Origin: a virus
Length of the DNA stretch: 44,369 nt
Direction: 5' to 3' (one strand)
IMG/VR virus record: IMGVR_UViG_3300034694_000399
Location: 1-44,369 of that record
Shown: piece by piece, positions 24,221 through 33,065 of the stretch
Position numbering within the stretch: position 1 is the first letter of the stretch
Layout: the number at the start of each line of letters is the position of its first letter
The notes under the pieces: model-generated
Told to the model about the DNA's origin: nothing
Databases searched by the model: none
The model's input: only the letters and a program-made list of their open reading frames with translations
Program-made: the position numbers and the translations under genes

Positions 24221-25645
24221 TTATTTAAAGATAAAGAAGTTGTTAGCACCTAAAGTACATAAAGCTCTTTCAGATAAGAAGTTTACTTCCATAGCATCTA
24301 AGCTAGAAGTAGAAGCTCCACCTGCTGAACCTGTAATCCAAGTCTTATAACGTCTGTCTTCAGTTTCTGAAGCTCTATAACGAACGTGTAAGAATGGTCT
24401 CTTAGCATTTTTACCAAGAACTTGATCGTAAACTGTAGTAGAACCTGCAGGAACTAATACTCCGTTCACAGCACCACCTACAATATCACCACGCATAGTT
24501 GGATCGTTTAAGTATTTCCAGTCTGTTTTGTAAAAGTCATAACCTCTTCGGAATCCAGAGAATCCTAAGTTTAAAGCCATTTCTTCGTCATTGTCAAAAA
24601 GACCAAATGATGTACCACCTGCATATCCTGCATTTTGAGCAGCTAACATATCGTCAATATCAAATCCAAACTCACGATTCACAAAAAGAACATTCTCTTC
24701 AATAGAACCTTGCTTGTCTAATCTTTGAATGATAGCATCAAAATCTGCAAGAGTTGTTGGGTTACCACCACTCCATACATTTCCTCGCTCTTCAACAACA
24801 TAGAAAAGCCCTTCTGAACCTTTGTTACCTACGCCTGATGCAATTCCTTCAACAATTGCTGATGCTCCTGAACCACCTTCTGCTGGTACTGCTTCAACCA
24901 TTGCTGTTTCTAAGTAATCTTCAAAACGTAAACGAGTTTCATGCTCTGATTTTAAATACCATAAGAAACCAGTTGCTCCGTTTTCAGTAGTAACCTCAAT
25001 CCATCCAATTTGAGCCATGTCAGAACCACTTACTGCGTAGTGATCTTTAATGATAATTGGTGAGTTAGAGAAAATGCTATCATCAGCTTCTAATTGACCT
25101 TGCATTCCGATAGCTCCTTTTTGGAACTCTGAACCATAAATAAATAAAGAACATACTACTCCTGCGGCAACACCTTGACCTGCTAATTCATAATAAGCAA
25201 TGTCAATTGTTCCGTTAACAATATCAACGGCAGTAACAATAGCTTTGTTACTAAGTGTTGAAGCTGCTGTACTGTCAGAAATCATAATTGTTTGACCAAC
25301 TCTAATTGCAATAGCGCCAGTTCCTGGAACTAAAACATCTCCAATTGTTAAAGTAGCAACTCCTGCTCCTGCTGCTGCTCCTGAAGTAACATCTGTATAC
25401 TTCGTGTGTAGTCTTCCTTGCTCTGCCCATTTGATAAGGTCTGAGTTAGAAGGCATTTCAGCGCCTACCATTCTTAAGAATGATGCTACTGTTCTGTTTC
25501 CATAACGTTCGAATTCTTTTTCATAAGTATCTGGAAGATACTGATTTAAGAAATCAAAGTTAGTAATGTAATTTGTTTGTAATAATACCTGTTCTGAACT
25601 TGGTTGTAAGTCAAACCCAGGTACTGCTTGCACTGCTGCTGCCAT
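24221..25645 (-). CDS. major capsid protein (HK97-like, crAss-like type)
   Basis: A 474-residue protein at the position expected for the MCP, after a scaffold-like gene. The N-arm (PSSEQVLLQTNYITNFDFLNQYLPDTYEKEFERYGNRTVASFLRMVG) matches the pattern of capsid proteins in crAss-like phages. The middle has a beta insertion (about 90-170), and the C-terminal half has FRRGYDFYKTDWKYLNDPTMRGDI and HVRYRASETEDRRYKTWITG strands, ending in FLSERALCTLGANNFFIF. Codon and amino-acid composition (A, G, T-rich) fits a highly expressed structural protein. It has its own strong terminator. HK97 fold is known for the family; it is not provable here. Confidence 0.85.
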   Translation of the reverse strand: MAAAVQAVPGFDLQPSSEQVLLQTNYITNFDFLNQYLPDTYEKEFERYGNRTVASFLRMVGAEMPSNSDLIKWAEQGRLHTKYTDVTSGAAAGAGVATLTIGDVLVPGTGAIAIRVGQTIMISDSTAASTLSNKAIVTAVDIVNGTIDIAYYELAGQGVAAGVVCSLFIYGSEFQKGAIGMQGQLEADDSIFSNSPIIIKDHYAVSGSDMAQIGWIEVTTENGATGFLWYLKSEHETRLRFEDYLETAMVEAVPAEGGSGASAIVEGIASGVGNKGSEGLFYVVEERGNVWSGGNPTTLADFDAIIQRLDKQGSIEENVLFVNREFGFDIDDMLAAQNAGYAGGTSFGLFDNDEEMALNLGFSGFRRGYDFYKTDWKYLNDPTMRGDIVGGAVNGVLVPAGSTTVYDQVLGKNAKRPFLHVRYRASETEDRRYKTWITGSAGGASTSSLDAMEVNFLSERALCTLGANNFFIFK

Positions 25646-25662
25646 AATTTTTGTTTTTTAGA

Positions 25663-25677
25663 TAACACTAAGTGTTA
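25663..25677. repeat. perfect 7-bp inverted repeat upstream of the MCP gene
   Basis: TAACACT-A-AGTGTTA is a perfect dyad with a 1-nt centre, lying between the scaffold stop and the MCP start. There is no U-run after it on the minus strand, so it is not a normal terminator. It could be a protein-binding operator or an mRNA 5' stabilising hairpin for the MCP message. Confidence 0.5.
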
Positions 25678-25684
25678 ATTATTT

Positions 25685-26779
25685 TTATTTTTTACTTCTA
25701 ATTTTCAATCCTCTACCACTTGAGTCTGAAACTTGACGAGCCTTAAAGCCTGTATCTCCAATCGCTTGAGGAGTTTGCCTAGTCGACATGTTAATGTTTT
25801 TACTTTTTTTAGAAACATTACTTATCGCATCTGCTTTTCCTTGGTCATAAAAATAACTAGCAAACCTTTGAGGATCCATTGCAGCACTTAAAGCTGTATG
25901 CCATCCCTTTGCATCACTTATTAAACCATCTTCACCAACATACTTGCCGACTAGATTATTTAAATCACTTTGCTTTGTCTTCATTTCAGTAACATCACCA
26001 TAAGAATAATTCACACTTTTATCTCCAACGTTAAACTCAAAACCTTTGAATTCTGGATTAAAAACTTCATTTGTCTTTTTTACAAAAAAATCATTTTTCT
26101 TTGCATTGGCTTCTTCAGCTGATTTAGAATTTTTAATATAACTTCTATATGCTTCAACTTCTCTCTCCTGTTCTTCAGAAAAAGAACTCCCACTTGACTC
26201 AAGAGGAACTCTGTATTTTTCTTTTAAATCGTTAAGATATGTTTTAGCTTTTGAAAGTTCTCTTTTTTTAGCAATGTTCTTTTTCTTTATTTCTTTTTCA
26301 TCATCAATGTCTTCATCATATGAAAACTTTTCATCCATTAAATAATGAATGTCTTCACTATCTAAATCAGATTCAGTTAAAGAATAGTACTCTGCTAACA
26401 CTTGTTCGTCATCTAAATCATCGTATTGTTTATTTACTTTTACGAAATCTTCAAAACCACGCCCTGTGTTCTTTTTATAATCTAAATATTTAGATACCTC
26501 TTCTGGCAAATCATTTGTCTCTTCTCTTTGAGCAAATAAATCATCAACAGATGAAATATCTTTATTATATCTATTTTTAATATATGAAAGAACGTCTTCG
26601 TCTTTTATAGTTGGACTTTCAACTGCCAATTCTTCGGCTTTTTGTTCTAAAGGTTGCTCTTCAACAACATCATTAGGTTTATCGTTAAACTCAGCTTCAT
26701 GCTTTTGTAATAACTTCTCTTCTACTTCCTGTACAGATTTTTCCGCTACAGAATCTAGTGATTTTACTTTAATTTCCAT
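25685..26779 (-). CDS. scaffold-like head assembly protein
   Basis: A 364-residue, very acidic, low-hydrophobicity protein lying directly upstream of the MCP. Residues 1-60 and 95-175 are dense in E, D and K (for example VEEKLLQKHEAEFNDK and DSEDIHYLMDEKFSYDEDIDDE). A coiled-coil-like stretch follows (KKKNIAKKRELSKAKTYLNDLKEKY). The C-terminus is basic (RGLKIRSKK), as in scaffolds that bind the capsid shell. Position between portal and MCP is the classical scaffold slot. There is no protease motif. Identification is by composition and order. Confidence 0.65.
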   Translation of the reverse strand: MEIKVKSLDSVAEKSVQEVEEKLLQKHEAEFNDKPNDVVEEQPLEQKAEELAVESPTIKDEDVLSYIKNRYNKDISSVDDLFAQREETNDLPEEVSKYLDYKKNTGRGFEDFVKVNKQYDDLDDEQVLAEYYSLTESDLDSEDIHYLMDEKFSYDEDIDDEKEIKKKNIAKKRELSKAKTYLNDLKEKYRVPLESSGSSFSEEQEREVEAYRSYIKNSKSAEEANAKKNDFFVKKTNEVFNPEFKGFEFNVGDKSVNYSYGDVTEMKTKQSDLNNLVGKYVGEDGLISDAKGWHTALSAAMDPQRFASYFYDQGKADAISNVSKKSKNINMSTRQTPQAIGDTGFKARQVSDSSGRGLKIRSKK

Positions 26780-26796
26780 TTGATTTAATTTTTTAC

Positions 26797-26804
26797 AAAG
26801 TTAA
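26797..26804 (-). promoter_or_regulatory. TAnnTTTG element upstream of the scaffold-like gene
   Basis: The minus strand reads TAACTTTG in the 52-nt portal-scaffold gap, 17 nt before the start codon at 26779. No -33 TTTG is found at the ideal 19-nt spacing. The same octamer occurs at 29312-29319 in the end of terL, before the portal gene. Confidence 0.4.
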
Positions 26805-26831
26805 TATTTAATTTAATAAAGTATTTAAGGT

Positions 26832-29267
26832 TTATCTAGGTTCAAATTCAGCTAAATCAAAACCATCTAAACTATCTTCATTTGATTCAAAAGTTACAGG
26901 AGCTAAGTTGTTTTTTCTTTGCTCTATTAATTTTGATTGCTCTGTGTTAGCTTGACTTATCCTGCTAGACTTAGCTTCTTCACGTTGATTTTCTCTCATT
27001 TTCAACCCCTCAATTTCAACACCTTTTAATTTCATTTGTAACTGAAACTCTAGTTGCATTAACTCAGCTTTTATAGCAGCCTCTCCTTTCATTTTTTCTA
27101 CTGAAAAAGTTGCTTTTCCTTTTTCAATTTCCATAGCAGCTTGAGTTTCCATTTGTAATTTTTGCATTGCTGTTTGAGCTGCTAGTTGTTGTGACTGCAT
27201 ATTTATCTGACCTTGTTGTTGGGCAGCAGCAGCTTTTGCTTGTTTTTCAGAGTCTTCTTTTGCTTTACGCCTAACCTTAAGCATCTGATTAGCAAGTTTA
27301 ACATTTCTTATTTCTCTAATGTCAATTGCATCTTCTAAGTTTATGCTATCCCTGCCTAAAGCGGTTTGTATATTTTGCTCTAAAAGTCTTTGTTGCTCTT
27401 CATCTGGAGCTACTTCTATAAAAATACCGAAATCACTTAAATATAATTCAGATATTTCTTCTAAAATTCCAACATTATACTTACCTATCTGATTAATAAA
27501 TTCTTCTCTAAAATCTGCATACTCTAACAAATCAGCTACTCTACTAGATAATGCTGTACAAAGCCTTTCTGTCATTCCTATTCCAGAATCTAATATGTGC
27601 CTAGTTGCAGTATTACTGCTTAAAGCGGCTAGTTTTTGAAGACCAACTAAGGAATAAGAATCTGGTGTTGCTCCATCTCTAGCTTCATTTAAACCAGTTA
27701 CATCTCTAAGCATAGACATATAATGATTATACGTACCCACAAGACTTTGTATTTTTCCTTGCCCTGAACTACTGTTCAATTGTTGGATAGGTACTTTTGC
27801 TTGATTATAATCTCCGTCTTGAGTATAACTTCTACCAATAACACTTCCTGTTTGGAAAAACATTCTAAGTGCATCTTCTGGATTGTATGCTTGACCTGTT
27901 CCTAAATCTACTTCACTTAATCCATCAGCATCTATGTAAACACCATCTGGCACAACTCTTGAAATAACTTGTTGTAATTTTAAATGAGTCATTTGAATTA
28001 AATCAGCAAATGTAATCATTCTTCGTACTAAAGATTCTAAAACTCCTTTATACATTCTTGGAGCAGCAGCTAAAAATTCTGGATAAACTTCTTGTGATGC
28101 AGAAGCTGGTCTAGCCATGTTTTCAGCCATCTCCCATTTAAGAATAATACTTGTACCCATAATCATAACTCCCTCATACCAAACATCAATTGTTTTAGAT
28201 ACTTTTTCATAATTACCTTCATCTTGCATTTCTGGAGTTGGATTAAAGCTGTCATCTTTCTCAATAACCCTTGAAGCTCCTGATGAATTTGTTTTTTTCT
28301 TATAAGTAAATGTATGGGTTGTTTTATAATTAAAGAATAAAACAGTGGCACTGTCTTTACTGAATAAACTATTATTGTAATACTGTGCTGTATTATTGTA
28401 ATCATACCAACTTTGACTATATTTTGATATTTCTTCCATATCAACCCTAGTTAAACTTGGGTCAATTTTAAGCAATTCACTTATTGGTAAAGTTTTAATT
28501 TCACCCCAATAAAAACAATCTTTAAAATAAGGGTCTTCTGTATAACTATAAACTACATTTGCAGGATCAACATATTCAACTTCAATTCCTGAACCAGGTT
28601 TAAAACTATGTTTGCACATTTGAATACCTAAGACCATTTGGTCATAGTAAAGTCTTTTTTGCAAATCATGATATCTGCTTTCAGCTAAAACTGTATTTAT
28701 TGCTTCTTCCTCTGCAATTTCAATAGATGGCTTGTATTTTAATTGCATATGCAAAGCAAGCTGCTCATCGTTTTCAGGAACTTCTTCAGCACTCATTCGA
28801 AAAGTATTGACATCAAAATCTTTTTGAACTTGCTTCATTAGATCTTTAGAGATCATATCTTTTTCTAGTTGCCTTTGATATTTACTTTTTTTATCAAGAG
28901 ACATACCATCCTGGGCATAAGCGGTAATTTTAAATACTCTGTCAGCCATTCCATTAACAACTATGTCCACAAACTTTGGTATAATTGGGACAGGAGTCCA
29001 GTCTAAATTTAAATAACTTAAATCCCCATCAATTGCTAATTCATTTTTATATTTAGCTACTGACTGCTCTCCACGAGCATATAATCGAAGTCTATGAAAG
29101 TCAGCCCATTGATTATAAAACCTACTTTGTCCTCCGTCTTTTCTGAACCACTCGTATTGAATGGCTTGTCCTATTTGCAATCCAAACTCAACGCTGTCTT
29201 TTTCTTTGTCAGACACGAATTGACTTGGGAAACCCTGAGGGTTTATTGCTATTTTTACATCCTCCAT
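26832..29267 (-). CDS. portal protein
   Basis: An 811-residue protein between TerL and the scaffold-like gene, the standard portal position. The N-terminal region has FYNQWADFHRLRLYARGEQSVAKYKNEL, then WTPVPIIPKFVDIVVNGMADRVF, a pattern of crAss-like portal proteins. The central domain includes VEYVDPANVVYSYTEDPYFKDCFYWGE and a long MITFADLIQMTHLKLQQ stem helix. The C-terminal 150 residues are a Q/K/E-rich coiled coil (KAAAAQQQGQINMQSQQLAAQTAMQ), which would form the barrel. It starts at the base directly after the TerL stop. It forms the dodecameric DNA gate of the capsid. Confidence 0.85.
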   Translation of the reverse strand: MEDVKIAINPQGFPSQFVSDKEKDSVEFGLQIGQAIQYEWFRKDGGQSRFYNQWADFHRLRLYARGEQSVAKYKNELAIDGDLSYLNLDWTPVPIIPKFVDIVVNGMADRVFKITAYAQDGMSLDKKSKYQRQLEKDMISKDLMKQVQKDFDVNTFRMSAEEVPENDEQLALHMQLKYKPSIEIAEEEAINTVLAESRYHDLQKRLYYDQMVLGIQMCKHSFKPGSGIEVEYVDPANVVYSYTEDPYFKDCFYWGEIKTLPISELLKIDPSLTRVDMEEISKYSQSWYDYNNTAQYYNNSLFSKDSATVLFFNYKTTHTFTYKKKTNSSGASRVIEKDDSFNPTPEMQDEGNYEKVSKTIDVWYEGVMIMGTSIILKWEMAENMARPASASQEVYPEFLAAAPRMYKGVLESLVRRMITFADLIQMTHLKLQQVISRVVPDGVYIDADGLSEVDLGTGQAYNPEDALRMFFQTGSVIGRSYTQDGDYNQAKVPIQQLNSSSGQGKIQSLVGTYNHYMSMLRDVTGLNEARDGATPDSYSLVGLQKLAALSSNTATRHILDSGIGMTERLCTALSSRVADLLEYADFREEFINQIGKYNVGILEEISELYLSDFGIFIEVAPDEEQQRLLEQNIQTALGRDSINLEDAIDIREIRNVKLANQMLKVRRKAKEDSEKQAKAAAAQQQGQINMQSQQLAAQTAMQKLQMETQAAMEIEKGKATFSVEKMKGEAAIKAELMQLEFQLQMKLKGVEIEGLKMRENQREEAKSSRISQANTEQSKLIEQRKNNLAPVTFESNEDSLDGFDLAEFEPR

Positions 29268-31493
29268 TTATTTTATAATTTGGCTATAACTTCCCTTGTT
29301 GTCATATCTTGCAAAGTTAAGTTTTATTTTTGATTTATTTTTAATGGGCTGGTAAAGGTTCTTCTGTATAGCCATGATAGCTAAACCAGAACTAATTGAA
29401 GCATCAAACTTTGTTCTTTTGTTTATATCAAACCTAGCCCAATCTTCTAAAGTTCTAATAAAATACATCGAACCTATAAGATCTTTCTCTCTAAAAGTAC
29501 CTGATAAATCAAATCCAACATTCTTTTCAATATAAGATTCTATTGCGGCTGCATGAGCTTGTTTTATATCTTCAGAACTATTAGGCATACCTCCTAATTC
29601 TTTTTCAGTTTGTGACAATTTATTATAAACCTTATCAGGCCTATTCATTGAAAAACCTCTATAACCTCTATTTTTAAAATGATATAACAATCTTGGTTTA
29701 TTATTTTCTATTAATATTGGCATACCATAAAACACACAAGCCATTAATACATCTTCAAAAAATATTTCCGCTGTTTGTGGTCTAGCAATATATTCTAAAA
29801 AAAATTCATTAGTAGGTCCTTCATCCATGTGAAACGTAGTAACGCCATGTAAAGCACCATTAGATCCTCCACCCCCTACAGTCCCAGATATATCATAACT
29901 ATCACATCCAAAAGCACCTATGTGGTCGTTTTTTGGATATTTAACTCCATTCTTTAAGTAGTATTGATTTTGTAATTGTTTTTTTGGTGTCCATGTTACA
30001 TAAAATCGTCCTCTATCATTTGGAGAAAAAATAACTTCTGTATCTTTAATTCCATTTTTCCATGAAAACGAACCTCTTGTTACAAATCTATCCTTTATTA
30101 ATGAATCATTGTAATCTATTTGCTGATAAAGTTTTTGAAGATTAAATAACGATTGTTTGCTTTCATCTCTAAAAGCATGAGACTCTGTACGAGGAAACTG
30201 TCTGTAGTACTCGTTTAAGCCATCAGGATCTGATTTAAGACCCTCAACCTCATTGTTCCAGTGATTGATAACACCTTGATCGATTACATCTCCTAAAGGC
30301 CCTTCTATCTCTTTCCCTGGATCATCAAATACAGGATATCCGTAAACATCTATAAATCCTTCATAGTTCCATTCCATAGGGATGAAAAGTGAGTATAGTC
30401 CACTTTTAGTTTGACCATTCTTGTTTCTTTTGTTTACATTAGAATCTGAATATAATTTTTTAAAATTACCACCTCCTTTTTCAATAGAATTAGAAGTACT
30501 TCCCATCATACATTTTCCAATAATCTTAGATCCTAATCTAAGACAGGTCTTAGTTACTCGCCAATTGTTTAATATGTTATCAGGTCTTTCCCATTTCCCA
30601 CTTTCATCATGAGCTAATATTTTTAATTTTTCTCCATCGTAAGAGTTGTCACCTGTGTTTTTCCAATCTATTGTCGTGTCAAGCCCTTCAAGTTCTGTAG
30701 CGGCTTCATTGGCATCAAGCTTTTTTCTGGTAAGCTTGGAGGCTGGTACTCTATAGGCAAGTTCGGTCTTGGGCCTGTCCATACCATCCTGGATTGGTTT
30801 GAAAAAGAAGGGGTAGTTGAGCGATATCGGTACGACTTTATCGGTAAACATCTTCTTAGCATCTGACCCAGTTTTTGACAATATTCCAAAACGTGAATCT
30901 CGTGATGTGGTAGCTTCATGCACGAGTTCTGATGAGGACATAAACGAAAAGCCTGATCGTCTGTTCTTAAGATAACACATTCCATATGACCGTATGTCTG
31001 CTTTGCAAGCTTCCCAGAATATGTAGAATAATCTATTTGATTCCCTAAAGTTTGGCTGCCCAACATCAATTTTGGTCCAGCACAAGTACATGTAGTGAGA
31101 ACCAGTAATAAAAGTAGAAACCCCTTTGTTATTAAACCAAAAACCTTTTTCACGTCTTTCAAATTCTTTGTCAATATAGTCATACCATTTCTCTTTAAAG
31201 TTATCTGGATGTTTGTCCCAATCAAATACATTTTTAATTTTACTTAATTCTTTTGGATAATCTAATTTATCCCAGTAATTTTTTTTAAATTTATAAACAT
31301 CTTCTTCTTTTGGTAAAGCTATTTTTAAATTTTGTATTTCATATATATCACCAATCATACCACTTTTGGATATAACAATAATATCGTATTCTTTATTATA
31401 CCCATAATCCCACAATCTTTTTTTATTGTTAGATTTTAGAACCTTTTCAGGAACAATGTTATTTAGTATTTTATATAAAGTTTGTTCGTACAT
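29268..31493 (-). CDS. terL: terminase large subunit
   Basis: A 741-residue packaging motor. The ATPase part has a Walker A-like region at about residues 177-187 (NRRSGFSFMSS) and Walker B KILAHDES with D296-E297. The RNase H-like nuclease part shows FGCDSYDISG (D531, D534), then a second acidic residue in PILIENNKPR (E596), and FDASISSGLAIMA near residue 715 for the third. The block GGGGSNGALHG with FFLEYIARPQTAEIFFEDVLMA is characteristic of crAss-like and related Bacteroidota phage TerL. The Walker A differs from the canonical GKT/S and ends in S-G-F-S, as in relatives. Its start shares a base with the upstream stop (TAATG). Confidence 0.92.
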   Translation of the reverse strand: MYEQTLYKILNNIVPEKVLKSNNKKRLWDYGYNKEYDIIVISKSGMIGDIYEIQNLKIALPKEEDVYKFKKNYWDKLDYPKELSKIKNVFDWDKHPDNFKEKWYDYIDKEFERREKGFWFNNKGVSTFITGSHYMYLCWTKIDVGQPNFRESNRLFYIFWEACKADIRSYGMCYLKNRRSGFSFMSSSELVHEATTSRDSRFGILSKTGSDAKKMFTDKVVPISLNYPFFFKPIQDGMDRPKTELAYRVPASKLTRKKLDANEAATELEGLDTTIDWKNTGDNSYDGEKLKILAHDESGKWERPDNILNNWRVTKTCLRLGSKIIGKCMMGSTSNSIEKGGGNFKKLYSDSNVNKRNKNGQTKSGLYSLFIPMEWNYEGFIDVYGYPVFDDPGKEIEGPLGDVIDQGVINHWNNEVEGLKSDPDGLNEYYRQFPRTESHAFRDESKQSLFNLQKLYQQIDYNDSLIKDRFVTRGSFSWKNGIKDTEVIFSPNDRGRFYVTWTPKKQLQNQYYLKNGVKYPKNDHIGAFGCDSYDISGTVGGGGSNGALHGVTTFHMDEGPTNEFFLEYIARPQTAEIFFEDVLMACVFYGMPILIENNKPRLLYHFKNRGYRGFSMNRPDKVYNKLSQTEKELGGMPNSSEDIKQAHAAAIESYIEKNVGFDLSGTFREKDLIGSMYFIRTLEDWARFDINKRTKFDASISSGLAIMAIQKNLYQPIKNKSKIKLNFARYDNKGSYSQIIK
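29312..29319 (-). promoter_or_regulatory. possible internal TAnnTTTG promoter before the portal gene
   Basis: Within the last codons of terL the minus strand reads TAACTTTG, identical to the element at 26797-26804 and 45 nt before the portal start. It lies in coding sequence and has no clear -33 partner, so it may be chance. Confidence 0.25.
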
Positions 31494-31780
31494 TATTTTG
31501 ATCTACCTTCAGCAAAACCTTTAAATGATGCTGCTTTTGTTTCTACATTACTTTTGTCTATCATATTGTTTTCTTCTTCAATTTTACTTAAAATTTCAAA
31601 CGCATCAAATATAGCTAACTTCTTAGATGCTGCTGCATTTTTTAATCTATCAGCTGCAATATCAGGAGACAATCCATCAAGGTCTTTTTTTAAAATACCT
31701 TCATTAGCAACTTTTATAAGCTCTTGAACAGCTTTTTTACCTGCTTTAATTATTTCTAATTTTAATTCAATATTGTTCAT
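31493..31780 (-). CDS. terS: small helical protein next to TerL, candidate small terminase subunit
   Basis: A 95-residue, mostly helical protein with a conserved-looking core: IKAGKKAVQELIKVANEGI, ADRLKNAAASKKLAIFDAFEILSKI, and a C-terminal FKGFAEGRSK. Its stop overlaps the terL start in TAATG, so it is coupled to TerL. Genes of this kind precede terL in several Bacteroidota phages. A small terminase subunit is the natural guess, but there is no obvious helix-turn-helix, so the symbol is tentative. It overlaps the oxygenase gene by 14 nt. Confidence 0.5.
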   Translation of the reverse strand: MNNIELKLEIIKAGKKAVQELIKVANEGILKKDLDGLSPDIAADRLKNAAASKKLAIFDAFEILSKIEEENNMIDKSNVETKAASFKGFAEGRSK

Positions 31781-32255
31781 AGGTAGTATTTTCTTTTAAA
31801 AAACAAACATGTATTAATCTTGATTCATTATCTTCATCACCAAAGTTTTCAAAAATATTTCTTGAATGTTCTAAATGAGAAGGAAAAACAATTAACCTAT
31901 TTAGTTTTGATTTTAATATACAACTTTTTTCTCCTTTATAATATAAAGTAGTTCCATCTTCTTTTGGTGGATTATAATTTAAATAAAGAATTGCAGTCAA
32001 ATCACCCATCATTTCATCTGTATGAATAAAATTAGGTTCTATTTGATGTTCTGGAGATTTTCTTACAAAATTTAAAGATGAATAAAAATTAGGGTATTTT
32101 TCCAAAAGAAACCGAACCAACTCATCTTCACCCCTTTGTCTAACATTTTTAAATAAATCTTCACCAATTTGAATATCTTCAAAACCTTTGTTAATTACAT
32201 CACAAACATAACTATCAATATCTTTTATTACATTTTCATATAAGCTTACATTCAT
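31767..32255 (-). CDS. 2OG-Fe(II) oxygenase family protein
   Basis: A 162-residue double-stranded beta-helix protein. The iron-binding HxD is H78-T-D80. The distal histidine is in FPSHLEHSR (H127 or H130). The 2-oxoglutarate-binding Arg is probably R146 in ESRLIHVCFL. The layout matches prolyl-hydroxylase-like phage oxygenases (DUF6445 type). Such enzymes hydroxylate proteins or modify nucleotides. Here the gene is embedded between packaging genes rather than metabolic genes and is coupled (ATGA) to the upstream gene, so a virion-protein or host-protein substrate is possible. Catalytic residues look intact. Confidence 0.7.
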   Translation of the reverse strand: MNVSLYENVIKDIDSYVCDVINKGFEDIQIGEDLFKNVRQRGEDELVRFLLEKYPNFYSSLNFVRKSPEHQIEPNFIHTDEMMGDLTAILYLNYNPPKEDGTTLYYKGEKSCILKSKLNRLIVFPSHLEHSRNIFENFGDEDNESRLIHVCFLKENTTYEQY

Positions 32256-32815
32256 AAAGTCATTGTTATGTTTTTATCAAACATTCGATAAAGTTTTTCA
32301 CCATCTATAGTATACTCATATTCACTGTCTGGTTGGAAATAAACAACAGTTCCTTTAATAATACCTTTACTAATTAAGTATTCATTAGGATACTTAACTA
32401 AACCCATTAATGGCTCTTCTTCTTGGTGGGTCTTAAGATAATGATTTTTTTTAGGAATAGGCTTTATCATGCAATATTTAGAATGACAAAACCATTCATC
32501 ATTCTGTTTATACATATAAAACTGATCGTAATCAATAAAAAACAAGTCATCTTGAAAGAAACTTTTACCGCTTCTTTCTTTTCCTTTCATGTCATTATAA
32601 TATTTAAAAACATTATGATGAACCAGCAAGGTATCCCCTGGTTTAATATTACCCTTGTAATCTATAGGGGTTTGTTGTACAATTGCGTACCTATTGGAAA
32701 CGGTATGATCTTCTTTGGAGTTGCTTACTATAAAATCAACATCTCCAATTTTTTTTGTATTATCATACCTTTTTCCATTGCAAGGTTTTACAATGAAGTA
32801 AAAAGGTGATTTCAT
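32252..32815 (-). CDS. possible double GroES-fold protein in the packaging cluster
   Basis: The 187-residue protein has two segments that look like GroES-type beta barrels. The first (about 25-115) contains NRYAIVQQTP, then IKPGDTLLVHHNVFKYY. The second (about 112-187) contains YCMIKPIPKK, then GIIKGTVVYFQPDSEYEYTIDGEKLYRM. PGDTLLV and the final VVYFxPDSxYEYxIDGEKLYRM are close in style to the co-chaperonin strand order. No clean mobile loop with the I-V-L tripeptide is seen, so it may not cap a chaperonin. It is linked by ATGA overlaps to genes on both sides. The fold proposal needs a profile search; a plain conserved hypothetical is the alternative. Confidence 0.45.
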   Translation of the reverse strand: MKSPFYFIVKPCNGKRYDNTKKIGDVDFIVSNSKEDHTVSNRYAIVQQTPIDYKGNIKPGDTLLVHHNVFKYYNDMKGKERSGKSFFQDDLFFIDYDQFYMYKQNDEWFCHSKYCMIKPIPKKNHYLKTHQEEEPLMGLVKYPNEYLISKGIIKGTVVYFQPDSEYEYTIDGEKLYRMFDKNITMTL

Positions 32816-33042
32816 TCAAAATTTATATTATATTCAATTGATACTGGCATATTAGAATTGAATTCTTTCCAAAGAAATATTTCTCCTTGTTTATTTTCAA
32901 TCCAAACTTTTATAGAGTTGCTTTCGCTTATATGCTTTATTAAATGAATATAATAATTTCCGTTAAAAATTTCCTGATTTACTATGTAGTGCATGGCGCT
33001 GGATTTATAATCAGCGCCAACTGATATTTTTCTTATATCCAT
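32812..33042 (-). CDS. conserved small hypothetical protein (76 aa)
   Basis: A small beta-rich protein with the N-terminal pattern DIRKISVGADYKSSAMHYIV and then alternating strands ending in PVSIEYNINFE. I recognise the start from proteins near terL in Bacteroidota phages but no function is known to me. It overlaps the next gene by 4 nt (ATGA) and forms a coupled string with the GroES-like, oxygenase and TerS-like genes. Confidence 0.6.
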   Translation of the reverse strand: MDIRKISVGADYKSSAMHYIVNQEIFNGNYYIHLIKHISESNSIKVWIENKQGEIFLWKEFNSNMPVSIEYNINFE

Positions 33043-33065
33043 TATATTTAATTTTATTTATATTT

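Noticed and set aside
26825-26850. tRNA T-loop-like GGTTCAAATTC
   Set aside because: It lies in the end of the portal gene and has no matching stems or acceptor arm around it.
30668-31231. 187-residue minus-strand ORF inside terL in another frame
   Set aside because: It overlaps the well-conserved TerL frame completely; composition is not protein-like and no gap or start signal supports it.
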